NCBI RefSeq assembly: GCF_000317205.1
Contig: NZ_AJLK01000156.1
Coordinates: forward strand, 1-64,000
Length of the DNA: 64,000 bases
Origin: Fischerella muscicola PCC 7414
GTDB taxonomy: Bacteria > Cyanobacteriota > Cyanobacteriia > Cyanobacteriales > Nostocaceae
Direction of reading: 5' to 3'
Shown here in pieces: positions 27,117-38,086 of the stretch. Each line of letters starts with the position of its first letter. Position 1 is the first letter of the stretch. The notes below the pieces were generated by a model. That model did not search any database. It was given only the letters and a program-made list of their open reading frames with translations, and was not told the DNA's origin. A program made the position numbers and the translations under genes.

Positions 27117-30077
27117 TCAATTCACCTTCAAACTACCTACTGTTTCCTGTAATTTTTGGGAAATTCTCGCTGTTTTTTGTATATACTCAGAAACTTGTAC
27201 AGATGATTCACTAGTTGATTTTGAAGTATTAGCAACTTGTTTCATCAATTCGCTGACTGTTTGCGATGTCTGGACTCCGTAGACTGTGGCGGTGGAAATT
27301 GACTGTACTAAAGCATCTATTTGCCGTGAAACATCTAAGATTTGATTCAAATTATGTTTGGCATTTTCAACTATCTGTGTTCCCTTAGCAACGTGAGTCA
27401 CTCCTTCTTGCATGGCTTCTACTACTTCGTTCGTTTCCTGTTGGATATTTTCAACAATTTCTGCTATTTCTTTGGTTGCTTGTGCTGAACGCGCTGCTAG
27501 TTCGCTAACTTCTTCGGCTACCACTAGAAAACCTTGACTTTCTTCACCCATGCGCGCTGCTTCAATACCTGCATTGATAGCTAATAAGTTGGTTTGCATG
27601 GAAATCTCATTAATTAATGCCACGACACGCGATATTTCTTGGGTAGATTGCCCCAAATGCTTAACTTTCTTAGCTGTTTTGCCCACGATTTCCCGCAAAT
27701 TCAAGATGTTTTCCACTGTTGTATCCATCGCTTTTCCTGTTGTGGTAGCGGTGTTAGCGGCGGTATTGACAACTTGTGCAGCTTGCTGGGCGCTAGACGC
27801 TACTGCTTGCATCGCCACAGTCATTTGAGCGACAGCATCTAAAATGCGGCTAATTTCGGTAGTTTGTGTCAGTGCTTGTTGTGTCAGATGGCGGATTGTT
27901 GTTTGATTGCTACCAATCACCTCATCTAATTGCATGATTGAAACTTTTATTTTGATGATAATATCCCGTAAACTTTCAATAATAGAGTTAAAAAAGTCGG
28001 CAACTGTGCCTATTTCGCCTTCATTCACATCAACACGTATCGTCAAGTCACCTCGAACTACGCCTTCAACATCTTCAAGTAATTCTAAAATTTGCTTTTG
28101 TAGAGCGTGTTTATGTTGCTGTTCTTCCCAAGAAGATATTTGTGCGGTTTGATGACTTTGTTCGATTTGTTGAATTAGTTCTGCCTGTTCTAGAGCATAA
28201 CCAATTTGAATAGCAACTTGTTTAAATAAATTAATTTCTCGATCTTGCCAATGGCGTTTATGGGAACACTGATGAGCTACCAAAAGACCATATAGTTTTC
28301 TATTAATAAAAACAGGTGTGAGTAGATATGCTTTGACTGCTTGGGATTCTAGTTGTTGGAGGTATGATTGACTGAAATTGTTTTCGTATATATCATCGAC
28401 TATTTTCACAGAACCTATTTCTAACTCATCAGAATACTCTTCTCCAAAATAGGGAATAGCAATATTTTCTTCTAAAACTTTCGACCAAGAATCAGCAACT
28501 GATTCAGCAATGATATTACCTTGCCAATGTCCATTTAAACTATAAAAAAGTACGCGATCGCTTTGCAGGAAATCTCGTAGCTCTGATACTGCGGTATTGA
28601 GAATTTTTTCACTACTGAGTACCCTTCGTATATGGGTAGTGATTTGCTGGAGTTGCTGTGTGAATTTTGTATCGTTTTCTTGATTACGCAATTCTTCTGT
28701 GATAATATCTACCATTTGATTGAAACTAGCAGCTAGTTGACCAATTTCATCATTAGCGAAAACTTGAGCACGGATATGGCGATCGCCTGCGGTAAATTTT
28801 TGAGTGGTTTGCTGCAAATCGTAAACTGGTTTGGTGATGGAATGTCTCAAGATTAATGCCCAAATACCAATTAAAACGAAAGTTACAAAAACTAATACCG
28901 TTTGTAGTAACCAACTTTGTGTTAATAAGTTATTCAGAGATGCCTCAGAAGTTCCCCGTACTAAAATAGCTAGTGGTTGTGTATTATCAACAACTTTAGC
29001 CCTATCACCTTCTCCAACAATTGTATTAGGTAAAGCCTTAGCTGCCATAATATAGGTTTTATTACCCAAAACCATATGTTTAGTGACGATTGTTCCTGTA
29101 TTAATCGCAACTGCTTCAGATAATAAAGATATACTTTCTGGAGGTAATTCTATTTGAGTTTTACTTTGATGCAAATTATTTGATTCTTCTTGTAGTTGGG
29201 AACCTACAAGGCTAAATTCTCCATGGGATTTATGTAGATAAATCCCATGATAACCTGCTGGAAATGCTTGTAGAGTTTCTTTAGCGATCGCATCTTGTTC
29301 ATTCATGATATCACCAATCACCAAAGCGCCGATTACTGTTTTTGATTTGGGGTCTTTTACAGGCGTTATCAAATAGCGAATCAAAGCATCTTTTTTACCA
29401 AATTTATTTGATATAAGTGGATATTCTCGACTTAATTCTGACCCACTAATCATTCTAGTAGCTTTGATTGATTGAGAATTTTTTAAAACCTCTTTCACTA
29501 AATTGCTGAGGTGAAAATCTTCTCCTCGACGATTAGCGTTAGCATTAGCAATAATCTTCAAATCTTTACCAACTAAAGTTGCATACTCTACATTGAGAAC
29601 CTGAGTTTTGTTTTTCAAAATTTGTTTAATTACTGTTTGCAATTTTTGATCTAAGCTTTCACCAGAATTATATAAATTAAGTGCTGTAATTATAGCTACA
29701 TTTTCTGATTGGCTGCGTAAGCCAGAACTCATTTGATTAAATTTGACATGATAATTCAAATCACTAACTGCTAACTCTGATTTAGTTTGTTCAATTAATT
29801 GAGTCTGCAAACTTTGATTAATAAATAATTTTGTACCAAAAGCTATACCTAAAACCGAAACAAGTTCACAGCTAATTAAAGCAATTAAATGTTTACGATT
29901 AAGAGTCAGATTAAAAAACCATTTAAATAAATATTTATAGTTTTGCAGAGAGTTAGTAATATTTAATTTGCTTGATTTTGAAACTCTAGAACTATCAATC
30001 ATTAGCTGAGATGGAGATAGAGGAAATGATGAATTGGGATTTTTACTTTTGTTAGTAGTATTAAATGGATAACTCAT
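27117..30077 (-). CDS. PixJ-like methyl-accepting chemotaxis protein that lacks the bilin cysteines
   Basis: A 986-residue receptor colinear with the one at 8662-11562: TM1 (about 63-87), periplasmic region, TM2 (about 385-405), HAMP, GAF, and MCP signalling domain (tip [26 protein letters not shown]). In the GAF the DPCF motif has become IPYF, with Tyr543 in the Cys place, and the Cys-His motif is QSYL, with Tyr572. Both chromophore cysteines are thus replaced by Tyr, so covalent bilin binding is not expected. It may sense through its periplasmic domain only. It lies 851 bp downstream of pixL on the same strand and could signal to that kinase. Confidence 0.92.
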   Translation of the reverse strand: MSYPFNTTNKSKNPNSSFPLSPSQLMIDSSRVSKSSKLNITNSLQNYKYLFKWFFNLTLNRKHLIALISCELVSVLGIAFGTKLFINQSLQTQLIEQTKSELAVSDLNYHVKFNQMSSGLRSQSENVAIITALNLYNSGESLDQKLQTVIKQILKNKTQVLNVEYATLVGKDLKIIANANANRRGEDFHLSNLVKEVLKNSQSIKATRMISGSELSREYPLISNKFGKKDALIRYLITPVKDPKSKTVIGALVIGDIMNEQDAIAKETLQAFPAGYHGIYLHKSHGEFSLVGSQLQEESNNLHQSKTQIELPPESISLLSEAVAINTGTIVTKHMVLGNKTYIMAAKALPNTIVGEGDRAKVVDNTQPLAILVRGTSEASLNNLLTQSWLLQTVLVFVTFVLIGIWALILRHSITKPVYDLQQTTQKFTAGDRHIRAQVFANDEIGQLAASFNQMVDIITEELRNQENDTKFTQQLQQITTHIRRVLSSEKILNTAVSELRDFLQSDRVLFYSLNGHWQGNIIAESVADSWSKVLEENIAIPYFGEEYSDELEIGSVKIVDDIYENNFSQSYLQQLESQAVKAYLLTPVFINRKLYGLLVAHQCSHKRHWQDREINLFKQVAIQIGYALEQAELIQQIEQSHQTAQISSWEEQQHKHALQKQILELLEDVEGVVRGDLTIRVDVNEGEIGTVADFFNSIIESLRDIIIKIKVSIMQLDEVIGSNQTTIRHLTQQALTQTTEISRILDAVAQMTVAMQAVASSAQQAAQVVNTAANTATTTGKAMDTTVENILNLREIVGKTAKKVKHLGQSTQEISRVVALINEISMQTNLLAINAGIEAARMGEESQGFLVVAEEVSELAARSAQATKEIAEIVENIQQETNEVVEAMQEGVTHVAKGTQIVENAKHNLNQILDVSRQIDALVQSISTATVYGVQTSQTVSELMKQVANTSKSTSESSVQVSEYIQKTARISQKLQETVGSLKVN

Positions 30078-30434
30078 AAGTAATTTTCTGGATTATTAAT
30101 TCAAATCAATAATTAGTAGACACATTTAAATATAAAACTTTTAGATGGACTCCCCTGTTTGCTTACAGTATGGCTGTCTATTTTGCTTTCTACTGATCAA
30201 CTTTAGAGAATAATCCAGATAAAAGCCTTGTGTACTTAGATACTAGTAACGCTTAGCTTTGAGTATAATTTATATCATTTTTTAGATTTTAGGCAATAGA
30301 CAAAAACCCCATAAAATACTCTGTTTGCAGAATATTCTTGAGGTTATTACTGGTAGTAAAGCAGACACAATATTATAACAATATGTTGTAAATATTAATT
30401 AGGGCGATATTATACAAATTCTAGTTTGAGGGTA
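30078..30434. other. AT-rich non-coding region
   Basis: Upstream of the second receptor gene, so it should hold its promoter. Nothing else is recognisable. Confidence 0.45.
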
Positions 30435-30539
30435 ATACCAATTCGCCAAAAGAATGCGACAGATAGGCCATCTTGTAGAGACGCGATTCATCGCGTCTTT
30501 ATCCAAAGGATGTGTTGCAATCATTAATTGAATTGGTAT
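30435..30539. mobile_element. 105-bp MITE-like element with 10-bp terminal inverted repeats
   Basis: ATACCAATTC at 30435-30444 and GAATTGGTAT at 30530-30539 are exact inverted copies. Between them, at 30479-30498, is the hairpin AGACGCGA-TTCA-TCGCGTCT, a member of the same palindrome family as 2607-2636. A further ATACCAATTC end is seen at 44163 without an obvious partner. There is no coding capacity. Confidence 0.7.
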
Positions 30540-30618
30540 AATTGTGTGCCAAAGAATAGAAAACATTGGAATTATTGTTGTAGGAGCCACAATCAGCGGG
30601 TGATTGAAGTGCAAAACA

Positions 30619-30651
30619 AGATCCCCAACTTTTGAGAAAAGTTGGGGATCT
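30619..30651. repeat. 33-bp perfect inverted repeat of the AGATCCCC family
   Basis: AGATCCCCAACTTTT, loop GAG, then AAAAGTTGGGGATCT. The arms match perfectly. Related palindromes with CGACTT in place of CAACTT occur at 39890, 46701 and 55785. It lies downstream of pixL and, with its T/A-rich stem, could serve as a terminator. Confidence 0.8.
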
Positions 30652-30928
30652 CGGCGATGTAATTGTTTATAACTCAAATAGAATGGCGATATCGAGGAAA
30701 ACAACTCCTCCAGTCCCCTCCCCTTGGTGAAGGAGGGTGAGGGTGGTAAAACCAGGATTTATAAGCTATTTCAGACTTGTGTGTACACTGTAACCCGAAA
30801 CGGGGGAATACAAGGGGGGTTTTGAGAATTGATGCAAGAGGTCTAGTGTAAAAATGTAGATTTTAAAGTTTCTTCTATCTATTCAGCCAGTTGTAAGGCG
30901 AAATTATATTTACTCGCACTAACTGAAC
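30652..30928. other. non-coding region after pixL
   Basis: Contains a C/T-rich stretch (CAGTCCCCTCCCCTTGGTGA at about 30710) of the low-complexity type seen elsewhere in the window. No gene is seen. Confidence 0.4.
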
Positions 30929-33900
30929 TTAGTTTTTATTTGCTCCTGCCAAAGGAAAAATAATTTCTTCCAGTGTTCTCAATAACTCTTGCTCATTGTA
31001 AGGTTTTGAGAAGTAAGCCCTCGCACCTAATTGCATTGCTAGCTGTCGATGCTTGTCGCTACTACGAGAAGTGAGCATGGCAACTGGTATATTTTTAAAT
31101 TCATTGTTTGATTTGACCCGACCTAAAAACCCATAGCCATCAATACGTGGCATTTCAATATCACAAATTACAGCCTGAACTTTTAAGCCACTTTGCAATT
31201 TTTCTAAAGCATCTTGACCGTCTTTGGCTTGTTCTACTAAATATCCTCCTTTTTCCAAAGTTAAAGCCAAAAAGCGCCGGACATTAATTGAATCATCAAC
31301 AATTAAGATTGTTCCTTTCTGGTCTTTTGATAATTCTAGAGTTTTTTCCTCAGACGGAGTGAGGAACACAGTCTTTAACCTTGCTGATGGTAGTTGATTA
31401 GTTCTGGGTGTACGATCATTAGCAGCAATCCAATACAGCAATTCGTTGACATTGACTAATGCCACGACTCGACCATCACCAAGAATTGTACAGTTGCTAA
31501 AGCCAGCAGGTAGAGGAATATTTCCTTCGACACGGCGGATAGCAACTTCTTGTTCGCCCCAGCAACGGTCGATTTGGATAGCGATTGGTTGATTGTTACC
31601 TTCAATAATTAATACGCTAGCAGCGTTAATTGCTGGAGGTGTTTCTAGGTTCGGGTTGTCATAGCGATAGCAATTAAATTCTAAGTAGCGACTGAGGCGA
31701 ATCAACGGTAGCATGGTTCCTTGCCAGTTGATGACTTCACTACCTGCCATTGGGAAAACATGTTCATTTTGCAGAAGGAATATTTCTGAGACTGCATCTG
31801 TGGGAAATGCCAATAGCATACGATTACTTTCTACTAGCAACACACGAGCTACAGAAAGAGTAAATGGCACTAATAAAGTAAAAGTAGTTCCCACCCCAGG
31901 CACAGTATCGACCTTGACATCGCCCCGTACATGTTTAAGATTACTGCGAACTACATCCATACCCACACCCCGGCCAGATAAAGTTGTAACTTGCTCGCTA
32001 GTACTAAATCCTGGCTCAAAGATCAGGGAAAGTAGTTCTTCATCGGTGGCTTGGGCTAATAGAGTTGCATCTAAACCCATAGTTAAGGCACGGGCGCGAA
32101 TTTTGTCTAGGGAAATGCCCCGCCCATCATCTTTAATGGTAATGATGGTGCGATTACCTTGATGAGTGGCTTTAATTTCGATGGTTCCTTGTTCTGGTTT
32201 ACCAGAGGCGCGCCGTGTGGCAGCATCTTCTATGCCGTGATCAAAGGCATTTCGCATTAGGTGCATTAATGGCTCATTTAAAGCCTCGAGGATACTGCGT
32301 TCAATTAGGGTGCTAGCACCTTCTATTTTTAACTGTACATTTTTGCCAAACTCCACGGATAAGTCGCGCAATGCTCGGGGAAAGCGATCGACAATATCGG
32401 ATAGAGGGCGCATCCTTACTTGGGTGAGCTTTCTCTGTAACTGCTTGGAGGTTTTGTTGAGCTTCCTAGCGATTTGATCGGTATCATCGACACTGAGTTG
32501 GATGTCAGCAGTGACTTCTTGCACCTGCACGATTGTTTCCATTACTTCTTGCGACAGCAGGTTTAAGTCGTTGTAACGATCCATTTCTAAAGCATCAAAC
32601 TTGCTTTCTATGTCTTGTGTCTGGTAAGCATAGTCAAATGTAAGCTGATCGCCACTTCCCCCTAGTAATGGCAAAGATGATATTTCTGCTGAGATCACAG
32701 CTTGAGTAGCAATTCTGTCATAGGCTGTGCGTAGTTCTTGATTTTCTCTTTCCAGACTTTGAACGCGCTGACTCAGATTGCGAATTAATTTACGTAGTCT
32801 TTCTAGCTGTAAGTTTAGACCGTTGCGTTGGATGATTAATTCTCCGAACAAGTCGTTTATTTGCTCTAGCTGCTTGCTAGGGACTCGGACAGTATTTTCT
32901 TGAGTTTCGCGCTCTTTGTTGGCTGCGATCGCTTCCCGTTTGGGTTCAACAAATTTGTAATCTGTTACGGGAATTTCCCTGGCATTAATCGGAGTAGGCT
33001 CACCTAGCTCATCAGCAACAGAGTTGCTTTCGTCAGCAAAGGCTGCTTCTAAGGCTTCAAAGTCTGCGGCGATGATTTCTTCATCCAGCCAAGTTTCTGC
33101 GGTAATTTCTGCTTGCAGAATCTCATCCTCTTCTGCTGTGCTTGCTGTTTGTTGAAACTGTGGAGTTAATTCTTGTGTTGTAGATGGCTGGGTTGATAGT
33201 TGGATGAAAGTTTGTTCTAGATCAAGCTCTGTTGGTAAGCTATCTAGTTGATTTGTCAATACTAAGGCTTGCGATCGCCGCCATGCTGTTAAGGAGGCGC
33301 GGGCAATTTCTTCAATTTCGTCTGCTTGTGCAGTATCTAGGTGGTGGGCTATTGATTCACACAACTGAGTAAAAGCTTCTAGCTGGAGCATTTCGCCCAA
33401 GCCACCCAACTCTGCTGCCATGATGGCAACTTCTTCTTTCAGGCAAGGTTGTTGATGATCTGCCAAGACAGATTCTAAGCGTTGCAAGCATCCTTCTACC
33501 TCGGTTTCAAAGAGTAAGGGTATAATATTTTGCCCGTCATCTTCCGGTGAGAGGATGGTTGAAGCGTCTTCTGGGGTCGGCTCGCCCAAAATCTGATGCA
33601 GTTCGTCAAAAACAGGGTAACAAAAAGTACTTAACCACTGCTCGTCTACGGTATTTCCTTCTGAATGCAATTCGACTATCTGCCGCAGCCAATCAACTCC
33701 AGATAATAATAAACTTTGCAGTTCAGTATCAATTTCTAAAGAATTTTTTCGAGTTTTTAATACTTTAAAAGAATCTTCTAAACGGTGCGCGAGATCCGAA
33801 AGAGAGCGAAACCCCATCATCCCTGCACCACCTTTGATGGAATGGGCAGCTCGGAGGGCAGCATTGATCTTGTCTGGAGCTATGCGGTGATTTGTCTCAA

Positions 33901-33991
33901 TTTCTAATAATATTCCCTCCAGTGTATTCAGATAATCTGTTGCTTCCTCCAGAAACTGCATCTGAATTTCTAATTCTTTGTCCTGTGACAT
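30929..33991 (-). CDS. pixL: PixL/CheA-type hybrid histidine kinase
   Basis: A 1020-residue phototaxis kinase. An N-terminal Hpt domain has AAHSIKGGAG with the phospho-accepting His50. A variable acidic linker follows (about 250-370). Then come the dimerisation helices (about 375-545) and the HATPase with MRNAFDHGIED (N box), DDGRGIS, and LSGRGVGMDVVRSNL. A CheW-like domain (about 725-870) and a C-terminal receiver (ILIVDDSINVRRFLAL; Asp944 in VICDIEMPRIDG) complete it. This matches PixL/PilL-type kinases that relay PixJ signals to PixG and PixH and so to the type IV pilus motors. It is last in the pixGHIJL order. Confidence 0.94.
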   Translation of the reverse strand: MSQDKELEIQMQFLEEATDYLNTLEGILLEIETNHRIAPDKINAALRAAHSIKGGAGMMGFRSLSDLAHRLEDSFKVLKTRKNSLEIDTELQSLLLSGVDWLRQIVELHSEGNTVDEQWLSTFCYPVFDELHQILGEPTPEDASTILSPEDDGQNIIPLLFETEVEGCLQRLESVLADHQQPCLKEEVAIMAAELGGLGEMLQLEAFTQLCESIAHHLDTAQADEIEEIARASLTAWRRSQALVLTNQLDSLPTELDLEQTFIQLSTQPSTTQELTPQFQQTASTAEEDEILQAEITAETWLDEEIIAADFEALEAAFADESNSVADELGEPTPINAREIPVTDYKFVEPKREAIAANKERETQENTVRVPSKQLEQINDLFGELIIQRNGLNLQLERLRKLIRNLSQRVQSLERENQELRTAYDRIATQAVISAEISSLPLLGGSGDQLTFDYAYQTQDIESKFDALEMDRYNDLNLLSQEVMETIVQVQEVTADIQLSVDDTDQIARKLNKTSKQLQRKLTQVRMRPLSDIVDRFPRALRDLSVEFGKNVQLKIEGASTLIERSILEALNEPLMHLMRNAFDHGIEDAATRRASGKPEQGTIEIKATHQGNRTIITIKDDGRGISLDKIRARALTMGLDATLLAQATDEELLSLIFEPGFSTSEQVTTLSGRGVGMDVVRSNLKHVRGDVKVDTVPGVGTTFTLLVPFTLSVARVLLVESNRMLLAFPTDAVSEIFLLQNEHVFPMAGSEVINWQGTMLPLIRLSRYLEFNCYRYDNPNLETPPAINAASVLIIEGNNQPIAIQIDRCWGEQEVAIRRVEGNIPLPAGFSNCTILGDGRVVALVNVNELLYWIAANDRTPRTNQLPSARLKTVFLTPSEEKTLELSKDQKGTILIVDDSINVRRFLALTLEKGGYLVEQAKDGQDALEKLQSGLKVQAVICDIEMPRIDGYGFLGRVKSNNEFKNIPVAMLTSRSSDKHRQLAMQLGARAYFSKPYNEQELLRTLEEIIFPLAGANKN

Positions 33992-34012
33992 AGTTGTTGT
34001 CCTTGGTCATCC

Positions 34013-34050
34013 GATTTTAGATTTTGGATTTTGGATTTTGGATTGACCCC
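34013..34050. repeat. short tandem repeat (ATTTTGG units)
   Basis: TTTTAG/ATTTTGG units run four times (GATTTTAGATTTTGGATTTT and on). A related run is at 37993-38023. At 34117-34138 there is a TTTGTCA triplet run. These are short tandemly repeated sequences typical of the Nostocales and lie between pixJ and pixL and between pixG and pixH. Confidence 0.7.
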
Positions 34051-34174
34051 ACGGATAAATCCGCTTTTTTCTAATCTGCTTGGAATTATCGCTTAATAGT
34101 CAATAGTCATCGATCATTTGTCATTTGTCATTTGTCATGGGCAAATAACCACGGACAAATAACTAATGACAAAA

Positions 34175-37024
34175 TTAATTGACCTTGAACGTACCCACAG
34201 TTTCTTGTAACTTTTGAGAAATCTTCACAGTCTGTTGCAGAGATTCAGAAACTTGTAAGGAAGAGTCACTGGTGCGTTTGGAAATGATCGCGATTTGTTT
34301 CATCAATTCGCTAACTATTTGTGATGTTTCAACTCCAGAAGCTGTGGTGGTAGAAATTGATTGTACTAGGGCGTCAATTTGGCGTGAAACTTCCAAAATT
34401 TGACTGAGACTGCCTTTTGCTTCTTCAACAATGCGCGTACCTTCCACTACCTGAGCTGTTCCTACTTCCATCGCTTGCACTACTTCGCTAGTTTCCCGTT
34501 GGATGTTCTCAACGATTTGTTCAATTTCTTTAGTTGCGGCTGCCGATCGCGCTGCGAGTTCTCCTACTTCTTCAGCAACGACGGCAAATCCTTGTCCTTC
34601 TTCACCTGCTCTTGCTGCTTCAATACCAGCGTTGATTGCCAGTAAGTTGGTTTGCATGGAAATCTGGTTAATCAATGCCACGACGCGGGAAATCTGTTGG
34701 GTAGATTCTCCTAAACGCTTGACTTTTTTGGCGGTTTCGCCCACAGTTTCTCGGAGGTGGAGAATATTTTGCACTGTCATATCCATTGCTTGACTACTTT
34801 TAGCGGCAGTAGTTGAAGCATTTTGAGCAACGATCGCAGCTTGTTGAGCGCTGTCTGCTACTGCTTGAATAGATGCTGTCATTTGATCAACTGCATTCAA
34901 GGTGTGGTCAATCTCAGCAGCCTGGGCCAAAGCTTCTTCTGCAAGTTGGTGAATTGCGCCGGAGTTGGTGCCAATTGCCTGGTTTACTTGGCTAGCAGCA
35001 ACTTTAACTTGGGTGACGATATCCCGCAAGCTTTCAACGATGGAGTTGAAAAAGTCAGCAACAGTGCCTATTTCACCAGCAGTGACATCAGCACGTACTG
35101 TCAAGTCACCACTAGCTGCACCTTCAACATTGCTGAGTAGTTCCAACAGCTGCATTTGCAAAGCTTCTTTTTGTTGGCGTTCATCTATGGTAGATTTTTC
35201 GGCAATTACCTTGGCGCTTTCTAGTTCTTGTAGCAACTTGGCTTGCTCTAGTGCGTAACCGACTTGGGTTGCGATCTGTTTAAATAAATCAATTTCTGTT
35301 TGTTGCCAAATTCGCGGACTGTCGCAATGATGAGCAATCAATAAAGCCACTAGTTCTTCTTGATGAACAATTGGTGCGATCAAATTCGCTTTGACTGCAA
35401 ATCTTTCCAGCATTTTGATATAGCAGTCAGGGTTACTCAAATTGGGGTCTTGATAAATATTTGTAATTGCCCGCACTCGACCATCTTTGTAAGCATTGAC
35501 ATGACGTTCTCGAAAACAAGGATCATCTATTTGTACTCCTAACATTTTCGGGAAACTACTACTCACTGCCTCAGCAACGACATTCCCATCCCACGTATCG
35601 GTATGAAATTTATAAACTATTACCCTATCTGTTTTCAGTGCTTGCCGGACTTCTCTAACTGTTGTTTTGTAAATGTCGTTTTCTTGAAGGCTTCTGCGTA
35701 ACCGTAAAGTAATATCTGTAAGCAATTTGGCTCGCTCTGCATCTTGCTCTTGTTCTTTGAGTGAAGCTTCTAGTTGTGCTGCCATTTGGTTAATGTTGGC
35801 AACTAAAACTCCGAGTTCGTCTTCTCCTTGGAAATACAGACGGGTGTTGAGTTCGCCCCGTCCCAGTTTTTCTACTGTTGCTGTTGCTTCCAAAATTGGT
35901 TCTGTGGCTCGTTTGGCTATCCAAGCAGCGATCGCTGCGACGATGATTGCTGTTAACCCTGTACCGATGGCAAAAGTCAGTAATAATTCTTGTTGAGCTG
36001 CAAATGCTGTGGATGTATTAGTTGCGAGCAGTATTTCCCATTGCAAATCTGGCAAACCTTTAAGTGGTTTCACAGGTACGTAGCTCAACAATTGCCAGCG
36101 ATCACCGTGAACTGGATCTAATCCGACGACAGTCTGCTCTCTAAATTTTTGTAGCGATTTGTATACATCTGGGTAATCTTTTTTGATGTTGCTATTTACG
36201 TGGTCTGGTTCTGAGGCTATGAAAATGTTTCCAGAGTTATCAAGAAAGAGATACTCTTCTACTGTTCTTGTATAACTTCTTGCCAAATCTTCTAATGGTT
36301 CTACAGGCATACGTACTCTGGCTATAGCAATTGTATTGCCTGTGCCATTCTCTTTCACAGGTGCGGCAATAAAAATACTATTTTTCTTTGTAGTTGGTGA
36401 TACTTCTGGTTGACTGATATAGGGGCGATCGCTTTGCTGTACTGCCTTAAAAAAGTCACGATTTTTGACATTCGCAATTGAGTCTGCCTGCGATTTCAAA
36501 ATCAATTCACCCTTTAAATCATAGACAGCAATGCTTTCATAAATTCTGCTTCCATCTACAGTTTTGGTCTCTATGATTCTGTCCAGGATTGCTTGTTTAT
36601 CTTGAGGGGAAGTGTTCGCTCGAATTTGGGGATCTACGAGCATTGGCAGATTGGATATAAACTGAATATCTCCATACCGCTCAACCATAAAACGGTTGAC
36701 TTTGTCTGCCAAGTCTTCAGCTTGAGATTGCTGCAACTGGGAAGCTTTATTTTGAACAGAGTTCTTGGTAATTTGATAGGCTAATACTCCGATCCCCAAT
36801 ACTGGTAGTGTACCAATAGCGATCGCCAGTACTGTTGCTTTTGTAGCCAAACTCAACCGCTTAAAACTAGCAAAAACACGATTCAAGGGAGAAATTTTTT
36901 CTGTTTGCTCGTTATTGGGCAAATTCGGAAGTTGTACTACACTATCCGTAAGTTTTTGAGAAGGAAGCATTGATTTTCGATTTTCAAGATCACTAGTCTT
37001 AGTCGCGTCCGTTTTATTAAACAT
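34175..37024 (-). CDS. pixJ: PixJ phototaxis receptor (MCP with DXCF GAF)
   Basis: A 949-residue receptor: TM1 (about 57-80), a dCACHE-like periplasmic domain (about 85-340), TM2 (about 345-370), HAMP, GAF (about 440-620), and MCP signalling domain (tip [26 protein letters not shown]). The GAF has DDPCF with Cys503 in the DXCF position and DCYI with Cys534, where Tyr535 replaces the usual His. Both cysteines are kept, so bilin attachment is likely, but spacing is 31 rather than 28 and the Cys-Tyr pair may shift colour tuning. It lies between pixI and pixL, the same gene order as the Synechocystis tax1 locus. Confidence 0.93.
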   Translation of the reverse strand: MFNKTDATKTSDLENRKSMLPSQKLTDSVVQLPNLPNNEQTEKISPLNRVFASFKRLSLATKATVLAIAIGTLPVLGIGVLAYQITKNSVQNKASQLQQSQAEDLADKVNRFMVERYGDIQFISNLPMLVDPQIRANTSPQDKQAILDRIIETKTVDGSRIYESIAVYDLKGELILKSQADSIANVKNRDFFKAVQQSDRPYISQPEVSPTTKKNSIFIAAPVKENGTGNTIAIARVRMPVEPLEDLARSYTRTVEEYLFLDNSGNIFIASEPDHVNSNIKKDYPDVYKSLQKFREQTVVGLDPVHGDRWQLLSYVPVKPLKGLPDLQWEILLATNTSTAFAAQQELLLTFAIGTGLTAIIVAAIAAWIAKRATEPILEATATVEKLGRGELNTRLYFQGEDELGVLVANINQMAAQLEASLKEQEQDAERAKLLTDITLRLRRSLQENDIYKTTVREVRQALKTDRVIVYKFHTDTWDGNVVAEAVSSSFPKMLGVQIDDPCFRERHVNAYKDGRVRAITNIYQDPNLSNPDCYIKMLERFAVKANLIAPIVHQEELVALLIAHHCDSPRIWQQTEIDLFKQIATQVGYALEQAKLLQELESAKVIAEKSTIDERQQKEALQMQLLELLSNVEGAASGDLTVRADVTAGEIGTVADFFNSIVESLRDIVTQVKVAASQVNQAIGTNSGAIHQLAEEALAQAAEIDHTLNAVDQMTASIQAVADSAQQAAIVAQNASTTAAKSSQAMDMTVQNILHLRETVGETAKKVKRLGESTQQISRVVALINQISMQTNLLAINAGIEAARAGEEGQGFAVVAEEVGELAARSAAATKEIEQIVENIQRETSEVVQAMEVGTAQVVEGTRIVEEAKGSLSQILEVSRQIDALVQSISTTTASGVETSQIVSELMKQIAIISKRTSDSSLQVSESLQQTVKISQKLQETVGTFKVN

Positions 37025-37087
37025 AAAATAGTTTCCCAGAATAGGTGGAGAATAACCCTAAAAACAGGGTCGTTATAGTAGTACACC

Positions 37088-37594
37088 CTAGTTACCATGC
37101 AAAATAGAAGATTGGACTATAGCCTGTGCATCTAATACCAGCAATACTTCCTTCTGTTGCACAACGCACCCACGCAGATACGGAACTAAACTAGAGGCGA
37201 CTTGTCCAACAGGAGAGCGAATTTCATCAGGCATAAATTTAGTTGTACCTTTGATCTCTTGTACAACTAAGCCAAGAAGCAGTGATTCTACTCGAATAAT
37301 AATAATGTTGAACTGGTGGAATCTATGGTCTAAAGATTCTAAATTGAACATCCTTGGCAGATCAACTACCCAAACTATGTGACTCCGCCAATTCATCAAC
37401 CCAAGTATGCAGGAGGGCATGTTTGGCATAGAGGTGATACTTTCCACAGGTACAACAATTGCCTCTTGTGTATACCTCATTGGTAAAACTGCTGGGGCTA
37501 GTTTATTGAGTTGAAACCTGAGATAGCCGTCTCCCAGATTCTGATCAGTTGGTTTTGCAGCCAGTGTAATTTTTGAATTATTCATTTGATTCAA
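37088..37594 (-). CDS. pixI: PixI, CheW-like adaptor
   Basis: A 168-residue CheW domain with LNKLAPAVLPMRYTQEAIVV, the conserved SCILGLMNWRSHIVWVVDLP strand pair, and EVLLVLDAQAI at the end. It couples PixJ to PixL. Its start overlaps the stop of pixH by 4 bp (ATGA), a sign of coupled translation, and it lies 63 bp before pixJ. Confidence 0.92.
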   Translation of the reverse strand: MNQMNNSKITLAAKPTDQNLGDGYLRFQLNKLAPAVLPMRYTQEAIVVPVESITSMPNMPSCILGLMNWRSHIVWVVDLPRMFNLESLDHRFHQFNIIIIRVESLLLGLVVQEIKGTTKFMPDEIRSPVGQVASSLVPYLRGCVVQQKEVLLVLDAQAIVQSSILHGN

Positions 37595-37968
37595 ATCGCC
37601 ACTGATTTAATTGCACGCAAAAGCTGTTCGCGGGTGTAAGGTTTGGTTAAATAAGCATCTGCGCCTTGCCTCATTGCCCACAATCTATCTATTTCTTGAT
37701 TTTTGGAACTGCAAATAACAATTGGCACTTTTTGAGTAACAGGATTTTTTTTGAGAGAACGGCATAACTCAAATCCACTCATTCCTGGCATCACGACATC
37801 TGTGACAATTACATCTGGTTGTTGTGAAATAGCTTGTTCTAATGCTTCTTTTGCACCACTTGTCTTAATAACGTTGTAGCCACTTTCTCTGAGGTAATGG
37901 CTCATTAGTTCCAATTCACTGGGAGAATCCTCCACAATCAAAATAGTCCCAAGCAAAGTTAGACTCAC
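37591..37968 (-). CDS. pixH: PixH, CheY-like single-domain response regulator
   Basis: A 125-residue receiver: ILIVEDSPSELELM with the acidic pair, phospho-acceptor Asp57 in VIVTDVVMPGMSG, the ICSSK Ser/Thr switch, and DAYLTKPYTREQLL with the conserved Lys. It has no output domain, as for PilH/PixH. It overlaps pixI by 4 bp. Confidence 0.93.
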   Translation of the reverse strand: MSLTLLGTILIVEDSPSELELMSHYLRESGYNVIKTSGAKEALEQAISQQPDVIVTDVVMPGMSGFELCRSLKKNPVTQKVPIVICSSKNQEIDRLWAMRQGADAYLTKPYTREQLLRAIKSVAI

Positions 37969-38086
37969 TCCTATATCTCCTAAACTGTCTTTCGATTTTA
38001 GATTTTAGATTTCGGATTTTGGATTGATTTTACAAATAAAGAATTATCAGTCAAATTTTTACTAGATTCTTTGTGATGTCACAAAA

